From Gammaproteobacteria bacterium (GTDB lineage: Bacteria; Pseudomonadota; Gammaproteobacteria; Methylococcales; Methylococcaceae), in the NCBI GenBank assembly GCA_009922685.1, contig RFVA01000013.1, positions 1-45,758 of the forward strand: a stretch of DNA of 45,758 nucleotides, in the 5' to 3' direction. The translations under genes and the position numbers were made by a program. The notes beneath the pieces were generated by a model. That model made no database searches and had not been told where the DNA came from. It saw only the letters and a list, made by a program, of their open reading frames with translations. This document shows, piece after piece, positions 15,605-22,461 of the stretch (within the stretch, counting starts at the first letter, position 1; the number at the start of each line of letters is the position of its first letter).

Positions 15605-17536
15605 TCAATTAGGCCCCGATAACCTGAACGTAGTGTCATTCGCCTCTCGCGTGGGTGACACTTGATTTGAGGTTACACTCTGCGCGGCTCCACCACCTGC
15701 AAAATAGAAGCCACCTCGTAAACTTCGGGTTGGACTTACGGTACCATCGAGGTCATTCCACTGATAAAGCATGCCGGTTTGGTCAAAGGTACCAAAATAG
15801 CTAGGGCTTCCTGAATAAGCGCCCACATCCGTCAGATAGTTCTGATCCGGCTCAATGCGGGGAGTTGGGGTCAATGAGTAGTAGTAAGTACCAGAGTAGT
15901 CATCAATGAAATTCACCATATTAGGTTTATCGCCAATTTCATTGCCAGGGGCATGGTTGCTTCTTGTGGCATAAAGATAATAGCCTCCAGTGCCCATATG
16001 AAGCGATGGACCGTAATAGGCCGCTTTGTACCATTCGTCTTCCGTAGGGATGAAGAAGGTCGGCTCTGCGCCCGTATTTGGATTTAATGCATTACGAACC
16101 GTGGTATACCCTGGGGGCGCTCCTTTGAGCGTATAGGCGCCATCCTCTGTGGTACTGGCGTTTTGGAGACCCACAGGCTGCCCGTTCGACATCCAGTTGG
16201 CGAAACGAGCAATGTCAAACCAATTAACGAACGTGATAGGCCTCTGGGAACTATCACCGGCGTTGTTCAGGGGAGAGTACGCATAACTCCCGGAAGATCC
16301 GCTTCGCTGGACGCCAGCGCTATTCAACACACTCGTCATCGCCGGATCATAAACCCCATACGTATCTGTCTTGGCTATGGCGTTCAAGAAGGAACAGTAT
16401 TGGGCAATCGTTACCTCATATTTTCCCATCCAGAAAACCTTATTGACAGCCCCATATCCTGTTTTATCTTTCTTATTGAAAGGATGGCCAATTTTAACCA
16501 GTTCGTAATTCAACCCGGTTAACGAGTTTGCCCCACTCGCCAAACGAAAGCCTCCATTAAAAGCTGATCCTGAAGCACTGCCGATCAGGCGATAGCCAGA
16601 CTGAAGATAAGTAAAATACGAGGTCCACCCACCGCCACGCAAGGTAACTAATGGACTACCGCCTGTTGTCGGAGCGATAAACTCCCAGACACTCCCGTTC
16701 ATATCAAAGGTGCCGAAGGGGCCTTGAGATCTGGTGTAGCTTCCAACGCTAGTCGAATAATTTGCCTGCGCATTAAGCCCGCTTTGTTTGGTCACAGCAA
16801 ATAAACCTTGCGCGTAAACATTGGCAAGGTTTGGACCAGAACCTGGAGTGTTTAGAGGTGACGTATTGCTATTGGTGGCATAGAGCGTGTAGCCCCCCGC
16901 ACCATTATTTAAAGTTGGATTGTAGTAGGCCGATTTATACCACTCCTTTTCGGTGGGTAAAGAATAAATAGGAGCCGCCCCGGTATTGGGGTTTATGGTG
17001 TTTCTCGGCACAGCAAAACCACGTCTTGTCCTTGGATCTGTGAGGTTGTATGCACCATTCTCTGTGGTTCTTATACTCTGACGCCCTATGGGCTGACCAT
17101 TGGCCATCCAATTAGCGAATCGGGCACTATCGAACCAGCTGACGTAGCTAACAGGACGCTTCCCTGTCGTCGCCGCTGCAATTTGGATCGGTCCAACCGG
17201 TGGCGTCACACGGTAACTATAGTGACCTGACTTTCCAGACCTCGCTATCCCTGAAACGATCGGATCGGTTGCCATCTTCGGGTTAAATAAGCCATGCGGA
17301 TCCGACTTAGCCACGGCATTCAGGAAAGCAGCGTACTGCTCATCCGTGACGTCAAACTTCGCCATCTTGAAGGCATAACCCACATCACCAAGCAGGGTTA
17401 GAGGATCAGCCACGTTCCCAGGATGACCGATAACAACCGTTGGCATGGTGACTTCCTCAGCACCGACTTCGGCCGAAAAGGACAGCATGAGTCCCAAGAT
17501 GTGAGCGAGACCTTCCTTTCTATGAAGAGATTTCAT
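15605..17536 (-). CDS. Secreted protein with two tandem SUMF1/FGE-like domains
   Basis: About 643 residues from the ATG at 17536. Residues 1-27 look like a signal peptide. Two homologous SUMF1-type halves follow. Each has FDVTDEQYAAFLNAVAKSD or YEVTIAQYCSFLNAIAKTD, then WFDSARFANWMANGQP or WFDIARFANWMSNGQP, then a conserved E-x-EWYK-AYY segment, GTFDMNGSVWEF or GTFDQTGMLYQW, and LRGGGW or LRGGFYF. Neither half has the cysteine pair needed for formylglycine formation. The fold resembles secreted C-type-lectin-like SUMF1 paralogues seen with PEP-CTERM systems, but no sorting signal is visible. It lies head-in between egtD and egtB on the other strand. A longer frame would start at 17599. Confidence 0.82.
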   Translation of the reverse strand: MKSLHRKEGLAHILGLMLSFSAEVGAEEVTMPTVVIGHPGNVADPLTLLGDVGYAFKMAKFDVTDEQYAAFLNAVAKSDPHGLFNPKMATDPIVSGIARSGKSGHYSYRVTPPVGPIQIAAATTGKRPVSYVSWFDSARFANWMANGQPIGRQSIRTTENGAYNLTDPRTRRGFAVPRNTINPNTGAAPIYSLPTEKEWYKSAYYNPTLNNGAGGYTLYATNSNTSPLNTPGSGPNLANVYAQGLFAVTKQSGLNAQANYSTSVGSYTRSQGPFGTFDMNGSVWEFIAPTTGGSPLVTLRGGGWTSYFTYLQSGYRLIGSASGSAFNGGFRLASGANSLTGLNYELVKIGHPFNKKDKTGYGAVNKVFWMGKYEVTIAQYCSFLNAIAKTDTYGVYDPAMTSVLNSAGVQRSGSSGSYAYSPLNNAGDSSQRPITFVNWFDIARFANWMSNGQPVGLQNASTTEDGAYTLKGAPPGYTTVRNALNPNTGAEPTFFIPTEDEWYKAAYYGPSLHMGTGGYYLYATRSNHAPGNEIGDKPNMVNFIDDYSGTYYYSLTPTPRIEPDQNYLTDVGAYSGSPSYFGTFDQTGMLYQWNDLDGTVSPTRSLRGGFYFAGGGAAQSVTSNQVSPTREANDTTFRLSGPN

Positions 17537-17750
17537 TGAGACACCATAATTTTCAGCAACAAACGTTAGGTCATAACGGAGAGAATCGAACACGCCCAAT
17601 GGTCACCAAAACATGGCATCATGAAGCGCTGAAGAGGCTCGGAGACTTTACCCACATGGATCTTGAACCTCCTAGAGAGAGATTTCAACCCAATAAAGTC
17701 AATGGTTTGTCTCGATACCAGAAAGGGGCCTTAAAGAACCGCGGTTAAAC

Positions 17751-18971
17751 ATGCATCCATCGAATCAAACCGAAGAAGCCCTGAATCCAGATACTTTTGA
17801 ACTCATTAGAGAGAGGACGCTCGATCTTGTGGCCTCTTTGAGCGCCGAAGACTGCTGTGCCCAATCCATGCCGGATGCAAGCCCTATCAAATGGCATCTC
17901 GCGCACACGACCTGGTTTTTTGAAACCTTCATCCTTGAACCTTTCAAAAAAGATTTCAAACCCTTTGACCCGACCTTCAAGGCCCTCTTCAATTCCTACT
18001 ACAATGCCATAGGCCTCCAATTCCCAAGATCACAGCGGGGCCTCCTGACCCGCCCCAGTCTTCAAGACATCTTAGAGTACCGGAAGGTCATCGATCATGA
18101 TCTGATCGCCCTTCGTGATCAAATGCCAGGGGAGAGCCCCATCCCATCACTCATCACCCTGGGCCTTCATCATGAGCAGCAACACCAAGAACTCATACTG
18201 ACGGATATCAAGCATCTTTTGTCGATGAACCCACAAGAGCCTGTCTATGATCCTTCATGGGAAGCATCAAACCCGTCATCGGCTGCTGCTCCCAAATGGA
18301 TCTCTATGGAAGAAGGGCTTGAGACCATCGGCTATGACGATGACGGATTTTCATTTGACAATGAACGCCCCTGCCACCGCGTGTTTGTCGAAGGCTTCGA
18401 GATGGCATCCCGTTTGGTAAGTCAGGGCGAATATCTTGCCTTTATCCTTGATGGGGGCTATCAGAAGCCTGAATATTGGCTTTCAGAAGGCTGGCAGTGG
18501 CGCCAACTCTCAGGGATCAACCAGCCCCTTTACTGGCGTGAAGAAAAGGGGGTTTGGAGCAGATTCACGCTCCGGGGCCGGCAGCCTTTGGTACTCCGTG
18601 AACCCATCGTTCATCTGTCCTACTATGAGGCTGACGCGTATGCCCGCTGGAAAGGGGCCCGGCTGCCGACCGAGGCCGAGTGGGAAGTCGCGATGAAATC
18701 TGCCAAAACACACGAATTTGAACAAATGACCGCCAGGGCCTGGCAATGGACCCAATCAAGCTATATGCCCTACCCTGGCTTCACGCTTGACCCCAGCGCT
18801 GTGGGTGAATACAACGCGAAATTTATGGTCAATCAATATGTGCTTCGAGGAAGCTCTCTCGCGACCCCAAAAGGACATACCCGACCCACTTACCGAAATT
18901 TCTTTCCCGCCCACACGTGCTGGCAATTTACAGGCATTCGGCTCGCTCGATCCTTAAGCCCCGTCAAATGA
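17751..18971 (+). CDS. egtB: Ergothioneine synthase EgtB (hercynine sulfoxide synthase type)
   Basis: A 406-residue non-haem iron enzyme that couples hercynine with gamma-glutamylcysteine or cysteine, using O2, to form a sulfoxide intermediate. Two domains are visible: an N-terminal DinB-like helical bundle with the iron ligands H52 (WHLAHTTWFFE), H141 and H145 (HHEQQHQELILTDIKH), and a C-terminal SUMF1/FGE-like domain (IGYDDDGFSFDNERPCHRVFVEGFE, RLPTEAEWEVAM, ARAWQWTQSSY, YVLRGSS, NFFPAHTCWQFTGIRLAR). With egtD it gives the EgtB-EgtD core of ergothioneine synthesis. No strong ribosome binding site precedes the ATG. The ATG of a small membrane protein gene follows by 17 bases. Confidence 0.94.
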   Translation: MHPSNQTEEALNPDTFELIRERTLDLVASLSAEDCCAQSMPDASPIKWHLAHTTWFFETFILEPFKKDFKPFDPTFKALFNSYYNAIGLQFPRSQRGLLTRPSLQDILEYRKVIDHDLIALRDQMPGESPIPSLITLGLHHEQQHQELILTDIKHLLSMNPQEPVYDPSWEASNPSSAAAPKWISMEEGLETIGYDDDGFSFDNERPCHRVFVEGFEMASRLVSQGEYLAFILDGGYQKPEYWLSEGWQWRQLSGINQPLYWREEKGVWSRFTLRGRQPLVLREPIVHLSYYEADAYARWKGARLPTEAEWEVAMKSAKTHEFEQMTARAWQWTQSSYMPYPGFTLDPSAVGEYNAKFMVNQYVLRGSSLATPKGHTRPTYRNFFPAHTCWQFTGIRLARSLSPVK

Positions 18972-18988
18972 TCCCGGAGGACCCGTTC

Positions 18989-19273
18989 ATGTCATCTTTT
19001 CGCCCACCAAAAGACATCAGCCAATTTTTTAAGGATTCCAAAGGACAAATCGTTATCGCTCAATTCCCAAATTGGCCCTTGTGGGTTTGGCTTGGTGCGA
19101 CCCTCTTGGAATCCTTCAAGATCTCCTTCATTCCGCCCTTCTGGATCACTACCATCGGTTTTATAGCGATCCTTTATTGGGCTGGCCTTGAGGTCTTCCA
19201 AGGGGTCAATAGCTTCAGGCGCTGCCTAGGTCTTTTGGTCGCGATGATCGTTTTAATGAACCGCTTTGGCTGA
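18989..19273 (+). CDS. Small membrane protein downstream of egtB
   Basis: A 94-residue protein with two predicted membrane segments (about 30-45 and 50-68) and a third short hydrophobic stretch at the end. GGAGG lies 8 bases before the ATG at 18989, a strong ribosome binding site that decides against the earlier ATG at 18968. It follows egtB by 17 bases and is probably cotranscribed. I recognise no named family. Confidence 0.75.
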   Translation: MSSFRPPKDISQFFKDSKGQIVIAQFPNWPLWVWLGATLLESFKISFIPPFWITTIGFIAILYWAGLEVFQGVNSFRRCLGLLVAMIVLMNRFG

Positions 19274-19328
19274 TCGCTGGATCGATGACGGGGGGCATGG
19301 TTTCCGAAGAATGCAGATCTTCAGGCAT

Positions 19329-19380
19329 AAAAAAACCGTGCTACGAGTTGGGGGGTACATGCGTCGAAGATGTAGCACGG
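19329..19380 (-). terminator. Long-loop terminator behind the GNAT operon
   Basis: CCGTGCTAC (19336-19344) and GTAGCACGG (19372-19380) are perfect complements. On the minus strand the stem is followed by seven T. The loop is 27 bases and contains its own possible hairpin (TACAT/ATGTA), so two structures can compete. It lies 77 bases beyond the stop of the small membrane protein gene at 19457. Confidence 0.65.
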
Positions 19381-19456
19381 CTTAAAGTCACTTAGGTATA
19401 AGCCCTTCTTAAGACACCTTGAGGGGCTCTCAAGTTCCTGAGTGAAACAGTCTGAT

Positions 19457-19654
19457 TTAGGGAGATCCTATCGCTTTGCCACGGACATCCAAAGGCGCTA
19501 GGCAACGCGCCTCATTTAAGGACCAAACCCCGCCTTCTTCGATGCAGATATCTCTGTCTTCTCTGGGATCACGATAAAACCCGAGGACCACCCCAAAAAA
19601 AAGGGCTGTCAAAAGGATGAGGAGGATGAGCGGGTGTTCATTCAGATCACGCAT
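19457..19654 (-). CDS. Small single-pass membrane protein
   Basis: A 65-residue protein: a membrane segment (about 9-27, LILLILLTALFFGVVLGFY), then a soluble tail with two cysteines (CIEEGGVWSLNEARC). The start is uncertain. ATG at 19654 has AAGGGA just upstream and overlaps the acetyltransferase stop; ATG at 19672 would add six residues. Overlap implies cotranscription and coupling with the GNAT gene. No family recognised. Confidence 0.65.
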   Translation of the reverse strand: MRDLNEHPLILLILLTALFFGVVLGFYRDPREDRDICIEEGGVWSLNEARCLAPLDVRGKAIGSP

Positions 19655-20162
19655 CAGATCCCTTTTTTTCATCCAGCGAGCACGTCATAACATAATCGTC
19701 CATAAAAAAACCCCCACCGATCGCCACCTTATCCGTGCCGGTGATCTCAAAGCCGTTTCGCTCATAAACCTTGATAGCATGGAGGTTAAGGCGGTTGACC
19801 CGAAGTGTCAGTTCGATCCCTCCGGCAAGGATTACCTCCGAAAATACCCGCTCTAAAAGTTGTCGACCCATCCCTTGGCCTTGATGATCGACATCCACAT
19901 AGAGCTTGTCGAGCTTGAAGAGTCCATGACCCAAGGCATACACATGGGCATACCCACACCACCGCTCCCTCCGTGCCCCAAGAAAAAGATCACCCGCCGC
20001 CATCTGTTCCAAAAGAACCTCAGGGTCATAGCGCTGATCAATCATGTAGCGAATCTGATCTTCTGAGAGAAGATCTCGATAGGCGATGGGCCAGATGCGC
20101 TCGGCCAGCTGACGGATGGCGATCACATCGCGGGGACTTAAGAAATCGATGGTGATATTCAT
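19647..20162 (-). CDS. GNAT family N-acetyltransferase
   Basis: A 171-residue acetyltransferase with the acetyl-CoA binding motif A (LYVDVDHQGQGMGRQLL, Q/R-x-x-G-x-G/A) near 90-105 and the motif B pattern NLHAIKVYERNGF, typical of the RimI-like GNAT fold. The substrate (small molecule or protein N-terminus) cannot be told. Start at the ATG at 20162; a TTG one codon upstream is possible. It is followed by an overlapping small membrane protein gene and then a terminator. Confidence 0.88.
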   Translation of the reverse strand: MNITIDFLSPRDVIAIRQLAERIWPIAYRDLLSEDQIRYMIDQRYDPEVLLEQMAAGDLFLGARRERWCGYAHVYALGHGLFKLDKLYVDVDHQGQGMGRQLLERVFSEVILAGGIELTLRVNRLNLHAIKVYERNGFEITGTDKVAIGGGFFMDDYVMTCSLDEKKGSDA

Positions 20163-20229
20163 CAACGAACGCGTAGTCTACAATCCGAAATGAAAGCTTT
20201 CATTTCACCCTCACTGGATAATCAAACTT

Positions 20230-20472
20230 ATGATCCAATCAAATCGTCCCTTTGTGACCACGATACTCCTCGTCTCGATGCTTGCAAGCCTTGGTGGCTG
20301 CCTTCCTTTCGCGGCGATGAAGGTGGCCAAGAAAGTCAGTGGAAACGATTCAGACACGTCAACGACCAAGACAACGGACCCTTCAGCGGCTAAGTCGAAG
20401 GACGCGACAGCGGCACCGGCCGCCGCCACCGCACCCGCACCCGCAACCACCCCAGCTACGACGGCCAAATAA
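20230..20472 (+). CDS. Small lipoprotein with Ala/Pro/Thr-rich tail
   Basis: An 80-residue product with lipobox SLGGC (lipidated C24). The rest is short and of low complexity, with Ala-, Pro- and Thr-rich repeats (AAPAAATAPAPATTPATT). It probably acts as an envelope anchor or spacer; no family is recognised. An antisense frame over the same bases is composition-driven and was rejected. Confidence 0.65.
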   Translation: MIQSNRPFVTTILLVSMLASLGGCLPFAAMKVAKKVSGNDSDTSTTKTTDPSAAKSKDATAAPAAATAPAPATTPATTAK

Positions 20473-20491
20473 TCATCATATTATCAGGCAG

Positions 20492-20512
20492 GATGGGGGC
20501 ATCGCCCCCATC
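20492..20512 (+). terminator. Strong GC hairpin between the lipoprotein and NTF2-like genes
   Basis: GATGGGGGC (20492-20500), loop ATC, GCCCCCATC (20504-20512) form a perfect 9-bp stem 19 bases after the lipoprotein stop. No T-run follows, so it may terminate weakly or stabilise the mRNA 3' end. Confidence 0.45.
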
Positions 20513-20539
20513 ATCCTCCGCAATTTGAAGGACAATCCA

Positions 20540-21142
20540 ATGGCCCATTACCCGAGAGAAGAAATTGAAGAAATGATTCGACGTTGGCTTGAGGCCAATC
20601 GAGACTCCGAAAAGGCCGGGGAATGGGCGCATCGACTGGGGCAAATGTATAGCGAGGAGGCCGAATACTCATGGAACATGGGGCCCAACCGTGAATTCAT
20701 TGCCCGTGGCCGCCAACAAATTGAAGATTGGGCTCTGGGCGCCCATATGGAAGGATTTGAAGCCTGGCGCTATCCTTATGACACGCTCCTCATCGACGAT
20801 CAAAAAGGCGAAGTGATCGGGATTTGGCGGCAGGTAGCCCCGGTCAAACGCGATGATGGCAGCGACTATGAGGTCTCCGGCCTCGGTGGCTCCTGGTTTC
20901 GTTATGGTGGTAACTATCAGTGGTCCTGGCAGAAAGATTTCTTTGACCTAGGGAACGTGAAGGCCCTGTTCATGGAACTCGCTGCCGATGGAAAACTTGA
21001 GGCACCGGTCAAAAAGAAGCTCCGTCGCCTCGCCTGGGGCCAGAGCCTCCCTGGTGTAGAACCCATCCATAAAGACCCTGGAGTCTTCAGATCCTTAAAA
21101 GCGCTGCTGGCGATGATCCGCATCGTGACCCTAGGACGCTGA
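20540..21142 (+). CDS. SnoaL/NTF2-like domain protein
   Basis: A 200-residue cytoplasmic protein without signal peptide. The layout is that of a SnoaL-like NTF2 fold: an N-terminal helix pair (YPREEIEEMIRRWLEANRDSEKAGEWAHRLGQMY), then beta strands with EAEYSWNMGPNREFIARGRQQIEDW, and GSWFRYGGNYQWSWQKDFFDLG. Such proteins are often small-molecule isomerases, hydrolases or binding proteins of unknown ligand. GAAGGA lies 7 bases before the ATG at 20540. A longer frame upstream is spurious because it runs through the lipoprotein gene. Confidence 0.8.
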   Translation: MAHYPREEIEEMIRRWLEANRDSEKAGEWAHRLGQMYSEEAEYSWNMGPNREFIARGRQQIEDWALGAHMEGFEAWRYPYDTLLIDDQKGEVIGIWRQVAPVKRDDGSDYEVSGLGGSWFRYGGNYQWSWQKDFFDLGNVKALFMELAADGKLEAPVKKKLRRLAWGQSLPGVEPIHKDPGVFRSLKALLAMIRIVTLGR

Positions 21143-21279
21143 GTCCCCCAATATCCCACTGATCGTCCCTCGAAACCTTTTATCCATAAGAAGGTCCAAG
21201 AACTAACGGATTTGATTAAAGCCATCCCATGAGGGGCTTTGTGTCAACTTCGTCCTTTATCAATCCAAGGAGATCGGCT

Positions 21280-21624
21280 ATGAATTTCAGATTTGGAAGA
21301 AACACGTTTGCCAGCCTCATCACCGCCTTGATGCTGTCATCCCCTGCCTTCGCAGAAGATCACAAGGCAGAAGCGACGAAGCATGCGATAGCGGCTGCCG
21401 AAAGCGGCAAAAAGGGTGATCTAAAAGCTTGTCAGGAGCATGCAACAGCCGCTAAAACACACGCTGAAGCCGCTGAGAACGAAAAGGCTAACCCCCATGT
21501 TGAAGCCGGCATTAAGAACCTCAACGAATCCCTTGAGCATGCCAAGATGGGGCACAGCGAGATGGCCGGTGAATCTGCGGATGCCGCCGCCACCCACCTC
21601 AAAGCCGCCGAGAAATCGTTCTAA
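21280..21624 (+). CDS. SmbP-like small metal-binding protein
   Basis: A 114-residue secreted protein with a signal peptide (1-25, cleaved after PAFA). The mature part is helical with regularly spaced histidines and alanines in heptad-like units (KHAIAAAESGKKGDL, THAEAAENEKANPHVEAGI, EHAKMGHSEMAGESADAAATHL). This matches the SmbP family first described as a periplasmic copper-binding protein in Nitrosomonas europaea. Eight histidines in the mature chain support metal binding. AGGAGA lies 6 bases before the ATG. The metal bound here is not known. Confidence 0.82.
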   Translation: MNFRFGRNTFASLITALMLSSPAFAEDHKAEATKHAIAAAESGKKGDLKACQEHATAAKTHAEAAENEKANPHVEAGIKNLNESLEHAKMGHSEMAGESADAAATHLKAAEKSF

Positions 21625-21676
21625 GAAGCCCCAACCCTAGGGATTTGGCCATCAATCGATAAAGAAAAACGATCAA

Positions 21677-21696
21677 AGGGCTGGCCTTTCAGCCCT
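21677..21696 (+). terminator. Hairpin between the SmbP gene and tRNA-Pro
   Basis: AGGGCTG (21677-21683) and CAGCCCT (21690-21696) form a perfect 7-bp stem with loop GCCTTT. No T-run follows. It most likely ends the SmbP transcript before the tRNA. Confidence 0.45.
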
Positions 21697-21721
21697 CTAC
21701 CCGTCATAATATCGGTCTGAT

Positions 21722-21798
21722 CCGCGTTTAGCGCAGTCTGGTAGCGCATCTGCTTTGGGAGCAGAGGGTCGGGGGTTCGAATCCCTCAACGCGGACCA
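21722..21798 (+). tRNA. tRNA-Pro (anticodon UGG)
   Basis: A full cloverleaf: acceptor stem CCGCGTT/AACGCGG with discriminator A, D-arm GCGC...GCGC, anticodon stem TCTGC/GCAGA enclosing the loop TTTGGGA (anticodon TGG), and T-arm with TTCGAAT. The 3' CCA is encoded at 21796-21798. A CATAAT element at 21704-21709 could be the -10 box. Confidence 0.97.
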
Positions 21799-21950
21799 AT
21801 CCTTCCATAACCCATCTCGATATCGGCTCATGTCGATCGACCTTGTGGCGGCGAGATATGGGGGGTCCAATCTCTTGATCCCATGATTCCCTGGTGGCGC
21901 GCAGCCGCAACACCCTTCCCATCGATATCATCGTCAAAAGAGGCTTTGGG

Positions 21951-22433
21951 ATGTCCTTGAATAAGACCCTCACCCCGCTATTGGCCTCCCTGTTGTTTCT
22001 CCTAAGCGCTCATTCGAACGCCTTTGGAGAGGTCGCGACGAAGGCGCCGACAACGGACTCCAGAGCGATCTCGGATTCGACCCCCACATCGAGCCTCCCC
22101 CCCCTGAGCCCTGAAGCATCCAGTGCAATCAGCAGCCTCAAGATCAACGTGGCCCGATGGTTCCTGCCGATCAGAAGACTCAAGATCACAGGGCAACTCA
22201 TTCTCACATCCGGCGCCACCGTCCCGAGTGGCACTGAAATTACCATCAGCGACAAGGTCAGACCCAACCTCACCACAGTCACTCGATTTAAGCCCAATGG
22301 GCGTTGGGCCGCCTTTATTCCCTTAAATCAGAACCTCGTTCCCTGCACCTTGACCGTTTCCGTCAATACGACGCCGCCCTTGGTCACCACCCGAAAAGTC
22401 GATGGCCTCGATCGCCTGATCTGTATTAAATAG
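21951..22433 (+). CDS. Secreted protein of unknown function
   Basis: A 160-residue product with a signal peptide (1-26). A Ser/Thr/Pro-rich linker (about 30-60) leads to a C-terminal beta-rich domain (LKITGQLILTSGATVPSGTEITISDKV ... GRWAAFIPLN) with two cysteines that may pair. The domain looks like a carboxypeptidase-regulatory or Ig-like sandwich, but I cannot name the family. GAGG lies 7 bases before the ATG at 21951; an earlier ATG at 21894 would hide the signal peptide. It ends 28 bases from the convergent permease gene. Confidence 0.7.
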   Translation: MSLNKTLTPLLASLLFLLSAHSNAFGEVATKAPTTDSRAISDSTPTSSLPPLSPEASSAISSLKINVARWFLPIRRLKITGQLILTSGATVPSGTEITISDKVRPNLTTVTRFKPNGRWAAFIPLNQNLVPCTLTVSVNTTPPLVTTRKVDGLDRLICIK

Positions 22434-22461
22434 CGCCTCTACACTCAGCCCCTCGGTTCCT

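Noticed and set aside
15445-15639. 64-codon minus-strand frame in the AT-rich tract
   Set aside because: It overlaps the end of the SUMF1-repeat gene and has no start signal; the low-GC sequence makes chance frames common.
17536-17748. 70-codon plus-strand frame ahead of egtB
   Set aside because: It overlaps the start of the opposite SUMF1-repeat gene, has no ribosome binding site and no recognisable protein character.
20211-20468. 85-codon minus-strand hydrophobic frame opposite a lipoprotein gene
   Set aside because: Its Ala/Val-rich sequence is the reverse complement of the Ala/Pro/Thr-rich lipoprotein tail; the lipoprotein has a proper lipobox.
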